DNA of 38,000 nt, taken from NCBI RefSeq assembly GCF_964204645.1, contig NW_027437456.1, positions 64,001 to 102,000 on the forward strand, given 5' to 3'. Source of the DNA: Tubulanus polymorphus (taxonomy: Eukaryota; Nemertea; Palaeonemertea; Tubulaniformes; Tubulanidae). The notes beneath the pieces are model-generated. The model searched no databases. It saw nothing but the letters and a program-made list of their open reading frames with translations, and had not been told where the DNA came from. This document shows positions 9,206 to 17,801 of this stretch, piece after piece. Each line of letters starts with the position of its first letter. Position 1 is the first letter of the stretch. Position numbers and translations under genes: made by a program.

Positions 9206-9225
9206 TTATTTAGCAAAAAAAATTA
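9206..9225 (-). promoter_or_regulatory. Virion-class promoter before 9205 gene
   Basis: In sense direction: TAATTTTTTTTGCTAAATAA before ATG; T8 run and exact TAAATAAATG. It lies at the stop codon of the upstream gene. Confidence 0.55.
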
Positions 9226-9648
9226 CTAATTAGTAAATTTATATGCTACAAATATAACAATAACAGTTCCACCTAAAATCCATATTATTTCATATTTCTT
9301 CTGTTCATTACTTGGGGTATAATAATCTGATAATTTAGGTTTGTATAGATGTAATTTTTCTTTATTGGTTACGGCGTTATATAAACTCATTGCATCATCA
9401 ACTGATTGAAAATCTCTATGTGAAATCTTCTGATCATATAATTCCTTGTTAATATAATCCATATAGTTTTGCCTCTTTTCTCTATATTCTTCTGCTGCTT
9501 TATTGTATTTCTCTAATGCTAAGTTATGTCTTTTTTGTTCTGTTAATGATCCATTTTTATCAATATGCTTAAATAAATAACCACCACCAGTAAATGCTAA
9601 AGCGTTAACAATTGCTGATCCTATAATAGTTTTAACTGCAGAAGCCGT
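9226..9648 (-). pseudogene. Membrane protein with two hydrophobic ends; start codon is ACG in a perfect promoter context
   Basis: The conventional ATG is at 9462 (78 codons). However, the same frame is open and protein-like for 62 codons upstream to 9648, where the virion-class motif reads TAAATAA followed by ACG in place of ATG. The upstream part contains a hydrophobic/Gly-rich helix (IIGSAIVNALAFTGGGYLF) then a charged helical region (residues 40-65, many Glu, Lys, Arg). The downstream part ends with a second membrane helix (IIWILGGTVIVIFVAY). I infer a 140-residue protein whose start codon was lost by one substitution, or which uses a non-AUG start. Function unknown; neighbours suggest a virion protein. 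Confidence 0.55.
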
Positions 9649-9672
9649 TTATTTAGTAAAATAATTATGTAT

Positions 9673-9889
9673 TTATATGGGAGGAATATATTTTTGTTTT
9701 TCCAAATAATCAATAGTTAAATTAGATAAAGTAACTGCTAATGTTAATTTTAAAATATCATTTATATCAAATCAATCAACACACTTCCCATTTTAAATAC
9801 TTTTTTAATACCATTGAATAACCAACAGTTCCAACTGATAGTAATGCTCCATTATATAATCCAGTTATTATCCACTTATTATCACTCAT
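9673..9889 (-). pseudogene. Tiny membrane protein, broken
   Basis: Begins at ATG 9889, the last three bases of TAAATAAATG, whose TAA is also the stop of the upstream gene. The first 36 codons contain a hydrophobic Gly/Leu/Val segment (LYNGALLSVGTVGYSMV) and a basic tail, then end at a TGA near 9779. A different frame continues to 9673 with a helical-looking stretch (DILKLTLAVTLSNLTIDYL), after another TGA. So at least one frame change and one stop are present. Too short for confident family assignment; the position and promoter support a real ancestral gene. Confidence 0.45.
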
Positions 9890-9907
9890 TTATTTATCAA
9901 AAAAATT
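9890..9907 (-). promoter_or_regulatory. Virion-class promoter before 9889 gene, overlapping upstream stop
   Basis: In sense direction: GTAATTTTTTTGATAAATAA before ATG. The TAA of the promoter core is the stop codon of the 9890-10240 gene, showing how tightly these genes are packed. Confidence 0.55.
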
Positions 9908-10240
9908 ACTATCATCAAAATATATCTTATTTACGATTAATTCAACATTTATTTCATTACTAGTTTCATTTGTATATATTTCAATTATTATTCTTTTAAT
10001 ATCATCGATGATAAAATCTTCATCTAATTCATAAAATCTTAAAGATTCTCTAATCAAATTAGTAATCTTTTCTACATTTAAAGTTTCTTTATCTATTGTT
10101 GTTTCATACTCAAATGTTGTTTCATTAGAAAATGCAATATTTTTGATATTTGTAATTACATCATTAACGTTAAATTTCATTTCTTTCTCACGTTTAAAAT
10201 CAAATCCAAAACATATACTCGGTCCAAGAGTTATATTCAT
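9890..10240 (-). CDS. Unrecognised 116-aa acidic protein
   Basis: An intact 116-codon frame from ATG 10240 (TATATAAATG) to TAA 9890. It begins with a short hydrophobic/aromatic stretch (ITLGPSICFGFDF), then alternates charged and hydrophobic residues in a beta-rich pattern with many Asp, Glu, Asn and Ile. There are no Cys/His clusters and no clear membrane helix. It lies between the penton-like gene and the small membrane proteins. I do not recognise it; a small virion protein is the contextual guess. Confidence 0.6.
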   Translation of the reverse strand: MNITLGPSICFGFDFKREKEMKFNVNDVITNIKNIAFSNETTFEYETTIDKETLNVEKITNLIRESLRFYELDEDFIIDDIKRIIIEIYTNETSNEINVELIVNKIYFDDSNFFDK

Positions 10241-10259
10241 TTATATAATGAAAAAATTA
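10241..10259 (-). promoter_or_regulatory. Virion-class promoter before 10240 gene
   Basis: In sense direction: AGTAATTTTTTCATTATATAA before ATG (T6 run, TATATAAATG). It overlaps the stop of the penton-like gene. Confidence 0.5.
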
Positions 10260-11015
10260 CTCTTTACATCTTATAATTAATTCATAAATTACAGGAAAGT
10301 TATTCAAATCAATTAAATAACCATTGTGATTTCTTATTTCTAATTTAAAATTATTAAATTTAGGAATGCAAGGTTTGAAATCACATTCTGTTAACTTATA
10401 ATTTATTTGCGTTCCAAATTGTTTAACATTCTTTAATGGTAAAATATTTAGTATACTAGAATTACAAATTGTATCTTTAGTTGCTTCGAATGTTTTTGTA
10501 GGATCGATTAAATTGCAATAAATATAAAGGTGTGTAAAAGGTATTATATTTGAATTACCATCTACGTTTCCTGTAACGGTATCTGGTACAATTCCTAACA
10601 GTTTAGCTATAGGTTTTTTTACCATAAATGCATGTTGACTTTCATCATATACCTTTATTTTAATTTTATTTGTGCTATCACTTTTTATAAATCTAATTAA
10701 AAATTTATCATCTTTTCTAATTTTCAACCGTGCTCTTCTATTAATTTCTTGAGCTAGTGTTTCTAAATTGTATAATCCTGGTTTTAAAATTAGATGAAAC
10801 CATTTATCTACATTTCTAATATGAATTAAAAAAGTATTATCTACAATAGTTTTATCCGTTATATTATAAAAAGAATTACATAAACTTATATTAACTAATT
10901 TTAAATCTACACAATTTTTATATTCCCTATCCAATCGAACTAGTAAATTATGAGATTTATAATTTGTAAGTTTTCTAGAATCAACAAATATTCTGTATTC
11001 TTTTAATTCCGCCAT
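10257..11015 (-). CDS. Penton-like minor capsid protein (single jelly-roll type)
   Basis: An intact 252-codon frame, one of the few unbroken virion genes. Polintons carry a minor capsid protein related to virus penton bases that occupies the five-fold vertices. The pattern here fits: N-terminal FVDSRKLTNY, repeated beta-strand-like blocks, THLYIYCNLIDPTKTFEAT near residue 165, LNILPLKNVKQFGTQINYKL near 190, and a C-terminal FKLEIRNHNGYLIDLNNFPV with a final beta strand (YELIIRCKE). Length is typical for the family. It begins at ATG in AAAATAAATG, a weaker form of the virion-class motif without a long T-run. Assignment is by remembered pattern and genome position; structure prediction would test it. 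Confidence 0.7.
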   Translation of the reverse strand: MAELKEYRIFVDSRKLTNYKSHNLLVRLDREYKNCVDLKLVNISLCNSFYNITDKTIVDNTFLIHIRNVDKWFHLILKPGLYNLETLAQEINRRARLKIRKDDKFLIRFIKSDSTNKIKIKVYDESQHAFMVKKPIAKLLGIVPDTVTGNVDGNSNIIPFTHLYIYCNLIDPTKTFEATKDTICNSSILNILPLKNVKQFGTQINYKLTECDFKPCIPKFNNFKLEIRNHNGYLIDLNNFPVIYELIIRCKE

Positions 11016-11032
11016 TTATTTTACATATTTTC

Positions 11033-11386
11033 TTATTCGAAATCTATTTCATGGTGCCCCTTTTCATTCTTACCTTTGTATACGAAATAGAAATCACCAG
11101 AACATAATTCTTCTAGATCTTCACTTGATAATCTATGAAATCTATCTGGTAAATATGTTCTGAATTTATATGTATTTCCTTTTAATCCTTCATATTCTAA
11201 GTGTATAACTAATTTATCTCCATAGTTATTAGTAACTGTATCAATATTTGTAATTAGATATTTCTTATGGATTGTTAATTCTGTTAACTTTTTGAATTTA
11301 TAATCTACTGATTTGACATTTGAAGTATCTTTTTTTCTATCCAGAAATAATTTGTTGTTCTCACTGTGTGCTTGTTTACTCTCCAT
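11033..11386 (-). CDS. Small OB-fold-like protein, possible single-stranded DNA-binding factor
   Basis: An intact 117-codon frame. The first 25 residues are polar. Residues 30-115 have the pattern KKLTELTIHKKYLITNIDTV, YGDKLVIHLEYEG, YLPDRFHRLSSEDLEEL and FVYKGK, suggesting a five-strand barrel. I recall similar short proteins beside Polinton-type polymerase genes in invertebrate genomes. It lies between the polymerase and the penton-like gene and has the replication-class promoter, not the virion-class one. A role in replication is therefore plausible, but binding to single-stranded DNA is only an inference. The start is set by TATTAAAATGGA. Confidence 0.6.
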   Translation of the reverse strand: MESKQAHSENNKLFLDRKKDTSNVKSVDYKFKKLTELTIHKKYLITNIDTVTNNYGDKLVIHLEYEGLKGNTYKFRTYLPDRFHRLSSEDLEELCSGDFYFVYKGKNEKGHHEIDFE

Positions 11387-11412
11387 TTTAATAACATATT
11401 TTTATTAAAATT
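11387..11412 (-). promoter_or_regulatory. Replication-class promoter of the OB-like gene
   Basis: In sense direction: AATTTTAATAAAAATATG, then TTATTAAA before ATGGAG. It shares TTTTAATAAAAA and TATTAAAATGGA with the polymerase and HNH genes. Confidence 0.5.
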
Positions 11413-11415
11413 TGA

Positions 11416-14400
11416 TTAACACGTTAGAATTCTTTTCCTTATCTCGTTCTCTTTTGTTTCTTCTCTTTTAAATTTTAAGTATTCATCTAAATTACAACCA
11501 TATGCAACTGTATGAATTCCATCATCTAAAATATATCTTTTATCATCAAATGGGTTTAGACTTATCTTTTCAATTTCTTCAATAAACATTTCATGATCTT
11601 CAGATCTTAAACATCTCATCTTATGTTTTCAAACTTCTTCATTGAATATACAATTGATGTAATCTTTGAAATGAATAGTCTTTTCTACTACACTTTTGGT
11701 TATTCCTTTTAACTTTTTAGCTTCATGTTCTTTAGTTTTATATGAATACATTTTAGATCTAATACCAACGAACTCTATCATTTCTTCACCACCTAACTCA
11801 TCCTTAAACTTCCCTGGAACTTTTTTATTATCATCGCTAAACAATTCATGAGTTTTAGAATAATTGCTGAAATCAAAATGATGTTTTGATGTTTTTAAAT
11901 CATCAGTTATGTTATCAGTTTTTATCTTTAATATGTAACTGTCGGTATCAAAATATAAGATTTCTATATGCTTTTCTCCAAAATGAGGTTGTAATATGTT
12001 ATAATAAAATTCATACATTAGTAATTTTGATAATTCTAAAACTGAAGCGCCAACATAGATTGGTTTATTAAATTTCATTGATGTTCTTCTCATCTTAACT
12101 GCAGCTAAATTTTCATCAAATATTCTGTTACCAATGAACTTAGGATATGATTGTAAATGTCTAATTCTTTTACCATTACTGACTAACTCAATATCATTTC
12201 TATTTCTAATATTTTCACAAGTCTTACCATAGAATGCATTATTCATTAACTTGAAGAAATCTTTTTCGAAATCAGTTTTAGCTTCAGTTCTCTGTTTGGT
12301 GTTAAAATCTATATATTTTTCTAACCACTTAGATTGGCTAAATGAATATATCTATGTACTTTTTTTAGAACCATTCCTTGATTCAAATAAAACTTTAACA
12401 TTCTGTAATGTACTACATAATTATATTTATCTTCTTGAGTTACCATTAACTTTTCTGTATGAATATGATTTTCAGGTTTAATTCTTTTTTGATAATTTGA
12501 TAATTCTTCATGAGTTACAGTTTTATGTTCGGGACAGTAAGCTAGATTTCTAGATTTAAATTTAATATGTTCAGGATATTCTAAATCTACAACAAAGAAG
12601 TAACCAGTATCTGAATCATCTGCAATATCTAGAATTCTTTTCTTCCAATCAAATTTATCATTATTTTCATTCTGTAAAACTTCAGTTAATTCAAATACTC
12701 CATAAGGTTGTGGTTCCATCATTGCCCAACCATACAAATTATTTGCATCTATATATAATAACTTATATCCAGGGTTATCATTTACATTGAAATATCTATC
12801 ACCTAATACACCTGAAACTCCTCCTCTTATAGATTTTTCAAATAATAATAATTGATCTATATTTGTTAACAAATCCATTTTTATATTTGTAAATTTTAAT
12901 CCACAATCCCATGTTAACCCTGGTGATGAATAACAATGACATGGATCAATATTGAAATATTTTAGGTTTACATCTCTAAACCTTTCGAATATATCCGATA
13001 ATAATAATACATCTGATTTTAAATATAAATCTACTAATTGCCCATGATTTTCTATTTTGAAATGATTCCAAATATTCAATGTTCTATTATATACTTCATC
13101 TTTAACATATTCATTTTTTAATTCATCATAAAATTGTTCTTTTATTAATTCAGTTATGTTAAAATCATTATGTGATTTATAGAAAGAATATGGAATTGCT
13201 CCTTTATATCTCATTAATTGGAATTCATCATTATTTGGGTAATGTTGCTTTAATATTTTTAATTCATCATCAACTAATGATTTTGATAAGTTATCTAATG
13301 AACTATTTAAAAATCTATATGAATCTATAAATCTTAGGCAACCAAATTGGAATGATATATAATTCTCAGATGTTTTAGCTAACATTTTAAATTTATAAGT
13401 TGGTATTTTATCTTTTGATCTATTTGAATTTAATATTTCTATTTCATTATTGATTTCTTCTATTTTATGACATAACTGTTTGATGAATAAATGAGCATCA
13501 TATCCTGATAAATTATGAAATATTACTGGTACAAAATTAATTTTCTTAGTTTGTAAGTTACAATTCTCATGTGCAGCGCCTCTAAACTTCAAATGATCAT
13601 GGTCTCTTACTTTTTTATCTTTATAATTAAATATCTTTTCACAATAATAACATTTATCTGCAAACGCAAATGCTTCTTTAACTTCTTCTGTCATTATAAT
13701 ATCTATATTTGTATTCAATAATTTACTAAATGTTATTTCATATTCAATTAATAAGTCACAAAAATGATTGATAACATTTTCATTTCTGTAATGATAATAT
13801 TCACTTTCAATTAGTTCTGGATAATCAGATTTTATATATAACCCGAAAGCTGCAGCTGATTGATGAATCTTTTTAATTGTATTTGTTTTTGGTGTTTCAT
13901 CTGAAAAATCATTTTCATTAGAATTTAAGTTCTTTCTTTTATAATATATTTTATTTCTATCTTGATCAGTTAATTCTTTATTTAATGATTCAAAATCTCC
14001 ATATATTACAAATGGTACTTTATTTTTGTAATCATATTTTTTGAATTCTAATATTTTATCCTTTTCATTTGGTAAAACTAATTAAAAATAATCAAGATTT
14101 TCGCATAATTGTTTATGATTTAATAATGTACTTTCATTACTGAATCTATGTAAACATTTTCTACATAGATATATTTTATTATGGTGATCACTTTCTGTTC
14201 TAAAGAATAAATCTATTTGTTTAATCCACATATAATGATTCTCATAATATAATATATCTATAACATCATTTGAATCATAATCTTTTGATAGGTATAAAGG
14301 TTCTAATGTATAATGTTTTATGTTGTTACCTTTTGTATTTGGTAATTTGATTAAATCAAATACATTTATTCTTAAATTATTATCTCTCTATTTTTGGGAT

Positions 14401-15453
14401 GTTTTTAATTATAACAGGATACTTATCTATATTATAATTATTTTCAAATGGTTTATAATGAGTTAATCTAAAACTATGTTGTTTATAATCTTCAACTGGA
14501 TGTAAACAACTTATTATAGCCCATAGAAAACATTTATCATCTTCATTTTGTACACTTATAACAGCATTAGTTTTAAATGGTAGTTTAATATAACTTGATG
14601 CTTCAATATCTGGTTCTTTATAATATGATACATTATTTTCATCAATTGGTTTTGATTTAGTTAACTTATTATATTTTGTGTTATAAACATGTAAAGTCAT
14701 AAATATTATTTCATCAAATATTAAACCAGATCCTTCAAAATATTTCTCTTCTATTTTAGTTTTTACGTCATTATAACATTTATCTAATTTATCATCTTTA
14801 ATATGTTGTTTTGAAATAATATGTTGTGAATGAGAATTTATATTATATATTGGTTTATCTTCAGATTTTATAAACTTTACTTTAACTGATATACTTATTT
14901 TAGGATATTCAACATCAGTTATTATTTTTATTATTTCTTTCATATTTTCTAAATGTTTTTTATTTTCTTCTAATGTTTTTCCTTTATGAAATTTAAACTC
15001 GATAGCTGCTGGGCCAATATCACTTTTAAATGCTTCGGTTATCTCTATATCTTTTTTATTATCTAATGAATTAATATATTTTCTTACATCTTCCATGTAT
15101 GGTCTTTTATTGTTTAATTTATTTTTTATGCTTTTAATTGTCTTCTGTTTCTTATCACTATCTTTATCAAGATAATCTTCACCTAAAATATCATTATTCT
15201 TATTTCCAATATGACTTTTAGATTTTAAATGTTCTTTATAATATCTTTTATCACTGAATGATTGATTACATGTATCACATTCGTATGTTTCTTTTTCATT
15301 CTTTAATTCTTCTAATTTAGTTTCTAATATATCATCTTTATATTCTAGTTTCAATTTATTCTCTAAATGTGTTTTAGTTTTATTGTGTCTTGCTTTTTGG
15401 GATCTATCTATATTGATATTACATGTTGGGCAGTAGTTCTTATTTGCTTCCAT
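11416..15453 (-). pseudogene. Protein-primed family B DNA polymerase with N-terminal zinc-finger region
   Basis: This enzyme copies the linear element, priming from a protein. About 1,345 codons read from ATG 15453. Order: two C2H2-like fingers (CPTCNINIDRSQKARH and CDTCNQSFSDKRYYKEH), the FLWAIISCLHPV block of invertebrate Polinton-type polymerases, 3'-5' exonuclease motifs (YGDFES near 13995, NLSGYDAHLF near 13530, YLKSDVLLLSDIF near 13030), then polymerase motif A (DANNLYG near 12740), motif B (KLMNNAFYGK near 12245) and motif C (YFDTDS near 11955). The C-terminus has DDKRYIL and TVAYG. Interruptions: frame changes near 14380 and near 12330, in-frame TAA at 14082-14084 and TGA at 11629-11631. 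All catalytic motifs remain. The frame 12321-14081 is open throughout although it lacks an ATG near its top. Confidence 0.95.
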
Positions 15454-15485
15454 TTTAATACTAAATTTTTTATTAAAATTGATTT
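15454..15485 (-). promoter_or_regulatory. Replication-class promoter of the polymerase
   Basis: In sense direction: AAAATCAATTTTAATAAAAA, then TAGTATTAAA before ATGGAAGC. The block from AAAATCAATTTTAATA is shared with the HNH gene at the opposite terminus of copy B, so it belongs to the terminal repeat region. Confidence 0.6.
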
Positions 15486-15702
15486 TAGAAGTTCAATGAT
15501 TTATATCATACATTATTTCAATCACACTTTACTAACACTTTTAATGTTTAAAAATCTAACTCACACAAATATGAATATTGAAATAATGTTGTAAATATAT
15601 ACTTTTATATCTATTCAATAAGAGCTCACACTTTTATATTGAATAATCTATCAATTTATATGTTATTCATATATATTTTATTCATGTATATAAATATTTT
15701 AA
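15486..15702. other. AT-rich subterminal region of element A
   Basis: No convincing gene. The part nearest the palindrome (15640-15702), read inward, matches the corresponding part of element B (28700-28735): ACTCTTA-A-AATATT, a short TATATA/GAATA run and ATATGAATAAC. This supports an inverted terminal repeat that includes the palindrome. Confidence 0.65.
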
Positions 15703-15972
15703 GAGTAATAGGGATAATAGGCTTTCAAGCTAAAGGTTGAACGGGCGGGTGAGTAAAAAATGAAAAACATGAAAATAATAACAATTTCTACTTGAATTAG
15801 GAGTGAAACTCATAAAAATGAAAAATAAATTCGAGAGTGTGAGAATTTATTTTTCATTTTTATGAGTTTCGCGAGTAATTCAAGTAGAAATTGTTATTAT
15901 TTTCATGTTTTTCATTTTTCACGAGCTCGACCGTTCGACCTTTGGCTTGAAAGTCTATTATCCCTAATACTC
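15703..15972. repeat. Terminal palindrome of element A (about 130-bp arms, 10-base loop)
   Basis: The left arm starts GAGTAATAGGGATAATAG and the right arm ends CTATTATCCCTAATACTC. Arms are about 90% complementary with several substitutions (for example around 15736-15752 and 15800-15806). The loop is at 15833-15842. A shorter relative of this palindrome (28551-28700) lies at the left end of element B. It is taken as the terminal structure of the Polinton and could extrude as a cruciform or fold as single-stranded DNA. Confidence 0.9.
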
Positions 15973-16059
15973 ATCGCTTCGAAAGGCCGACCTACGTCCG
16001 GCTTTAAGTTACTGCGGAGGACCAGAAATATCTTCTTTTTCGCTCAAAAGACCTTTCTC

Positions 16060-16562
16060 TTGATATTTCGTCGGAACAAAATTTATTTCGTTCGAACTAA
16101 TAATATTCTGTTCGATTCAACCAATTTGAAAAAATCGTTAGAACAAAGTTGAACAAACTTTTCTGTCCAAACAAAAGGTTTTTCGTTCGAACGATCGTTC
16201 GATCGAACAGGATCGTTTTAATTTGAACAGAATTTTCTTGTCAGATCATTAAGTTTTTCGTTTGAACAAGTATATTGTAAAACGTTTTTTCTCCGAACCG
16301 AAAGTAGTCCGTTCAATTGAAAAGAATTGTTTTCATCCAAACATTCGTTCGAAAAAAATTGTTTTCACTCAACCAAATTTTTTTCCGGGACAAAAAGTTG
16401 TTCATTTCAACAATAACATAGCTTTTTATTTCAAACACATTTTTTTTCAGAATGAAGAAAAGTTTTTGCTCAAACAAAAAGCGTATTGTTCGATCAAATA
16501 GAATTGTTTTCATTCGAACAAGATTTTCTTGTCGGAACATTAAGTTTTTGGGTCAAACAGCG
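16060..16562. repeat. TTCGTTCGAAC-rich degenerate repeat region
   Basis: Variants of TTCGTTCGAAC/GTTCGAACAA recur through this stretch, including the nested palindromes at 16185-16209. A unit of about 45 bp with ATTTTCTTGTCxGAxCATTA is present at about 16222 and again at about 16518. Short ORFs here are by-products of the repeat (Phe/Asn/Arg-rich on both strands). Confidence 0.65.
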
Positions 16563-16604
16563 TGTTATGGTCGTTTTGGTAATTTACTCGGTCTGGTATA
16601 TTTT

Positions 16605-16855
16605 GGATTACTGTGTATGTCATTTGTCAGGACATTAAACAGAAGACGACTTAGGATACTACCTTGCGTGACTCCACTAGTTAGACCGACTTATTCCAAG
16701 GTGAGGCGTTCCGTTGATTTCGGGTACAAGTTTTCGTTCAGAGATAACTGCTGAGCCATTTGGGCGACCTATCATTGATACTGTTTCCTAATAGCCTGTT
16801 TAGTAATGGCTGATGTTGTGCCTTATCAAATGTTTTGTCGAAATCCACCGTTGAA
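16605..16855 (-). pseudogene. Decayed non-LTR retrotransposon reverse transcriptase fragment
   Basis: Reading the - strand in pieces gives the palm motif A region VDFDKTFDKAQHQPLLNRLL (about 16850-16790), then PKWLSSYL. After frame changes comes SGVTQGSILSRLLFNVLTND (about 16680-16620), the motif B block of LINE-type reverse transcriptases (usual form GVPQGS-L-PLLF). The catalytic YxDD region is absent. At least two frame changes and stops lie within 250 bp, so it is an old remnant. Just upstream (16868-16900) is a copy of the GCTGCAAAGCAGCGATAA sequence also found near 33575 and 36705. Confidence 0.75.
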
Positions 16856-17174
16856 CAGCATTCTAAGACTGTGCAGAAAACCCATTATCGCTGCTTTGCA
16901 GTTATATTTTCAATTAGATTTGTACAGGACTATTTTACCTGTTGAGATACAAGTTAAATATCTTCATAGATGTAAATGTTTTGAAGTTGCTGTTGCTGTT
17001 TCTTGCATGCATTGATACAAACTATTGAATCGCTTATTGTTGTATGTGAACTGCAAAAGATAAATCATTTACTAAGATTAAATGTTTCATCAAAAGATAA
17101 ACTTGATTGTTGGACTCAAATTACATGAAAATTGTGAATAGAAAATATAGTCGGTATTTCGTGAGAATCTCGGA

Positions 17175-17230
17175 TCAGCATTCATCAATTGAGTATGTAA
17201 ATATCGTGTGAGAGTGATTTTTCCCACCTA
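17175..17230. repeat. Short copy of Helentron coding sequence
   Basis: About 50 bp (from GCATTCATCAATTGAGTATG) match 23030-23085, inside the Helentron coding region, at about 80% identity. This is a stray fragment of that coding sequence, directly preceding the dispersed repeat at 17216. Confidence 0.6.
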
Positions 17231-17801
17231 CAAATGATTACTGACGACAACAAGATGACTGCCGTCATAATTGGTTTATCGAAAATACCTTTCTCAGGTA
17301 TAAAACATCCTTTTCCAAAGAATACCGATCACAAATTGCAATGAGAAAAAGCAAACCAGTAGGAAGCTCCAGGACTCAGACTTGGGGCCAAAATTGACAT
17401 TTTTGGGAACTAAAAAGGTCATAGGACAACGATCTTGAGTCTTAATTGACCCAATTTTTCTTATGTTGATGGGCCCTTGTGGGACTCAAATATATACGAA
17501 AGATCAAGGTAATTGATCAAAGCGTCTACAAAATTTCCCTCAAAAATGTGTACAAAGTGCTGATTTTAGCGAAAAACAATGGTTGCCAGTCAGCCATTTT
17601 GATTCTGACAGGGCCAGTTTTTGGGCTGAAGTAGTGTCTAGGGTAGTTAAATGTGTAATCCAAATATCAAGACATTACATTGAAGCGTCTTTAGAACTTC
17701 CCAAAATAACTGGATTCTGTCTACGGACGGACAACCGGACTGACGAAAAGTGAACGCAATATAGCCTGCTGCAACTAAAGTCCCAAGTGGGCTAAAAAGT
17801 A
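17216..17801 (+). repeat. Dispersed repeat, copy 1 (about 580 bp)
   Basis: Matches 27688-28254 in direct orientation with roughly 80% identity, from TTTTTCCCACCTAC to AAGTCCCAAGTGGGCTAAAA. Near the end it carries the short palindrome GGGACT(T/A)..AGTCCC region and ACGGACGGAC runs. Gene-free; probably a non-autonomous transposon family of the host. Confidence 0.9.

Larger units (their letters stand above)
1..15972. mobile_element. Polinton/Maverick-type virus-like DNA transposon (element A), left end outside window
   Basis: The diagnostic Polinton gene set is present on one AT-rich segment: a retroviral-type integrase, a packaging ATPase, a double-jelly-roll capsid protein, a penton-like protein and a protein-primed family B DNA polymerase. 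Genes on the left (1134-3705) run on the + strand and meet the - strand genes (4116-15453) at a repeat-filled convergent junction. The right end is taken as 15972, where a large palindrome closes and composition changes; read inward the terminus starts AGTATTAGGG, and Polintons usually begin with AG. The left end lies before the window: truncated copy B (28551-30800) shows that about 2 kb, including an HNH gene and a terminal palindrome, should precede position 1. No adenovirus-type maturation protease could be recognised. Most genes contain one or two frame breaks or stop codons, so the copy looks recently inactivated unless the assembly has indel errors. Confidence 0.9.

Noticed and set aside
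5154-14084. Alternative genetic code with TAA as sense
   Set aside because: TAA is the natural end of several genes in the same element (for example those at 9890 and 10257), and the genome is an animal's.
1-15972. Adenovirus-type maturation protease gene
   Set aside because: I looked for the His-Asp-Cys pattern in all - and + strand frames of element A and saw none; it may lie outside the window or be too divergent.
16262-16540. Overlapping Phe/Asn/Arg-rich ORFs on both strands
   Set aside because: They come from the palindromic TTCGAA repeat and have no motifs.
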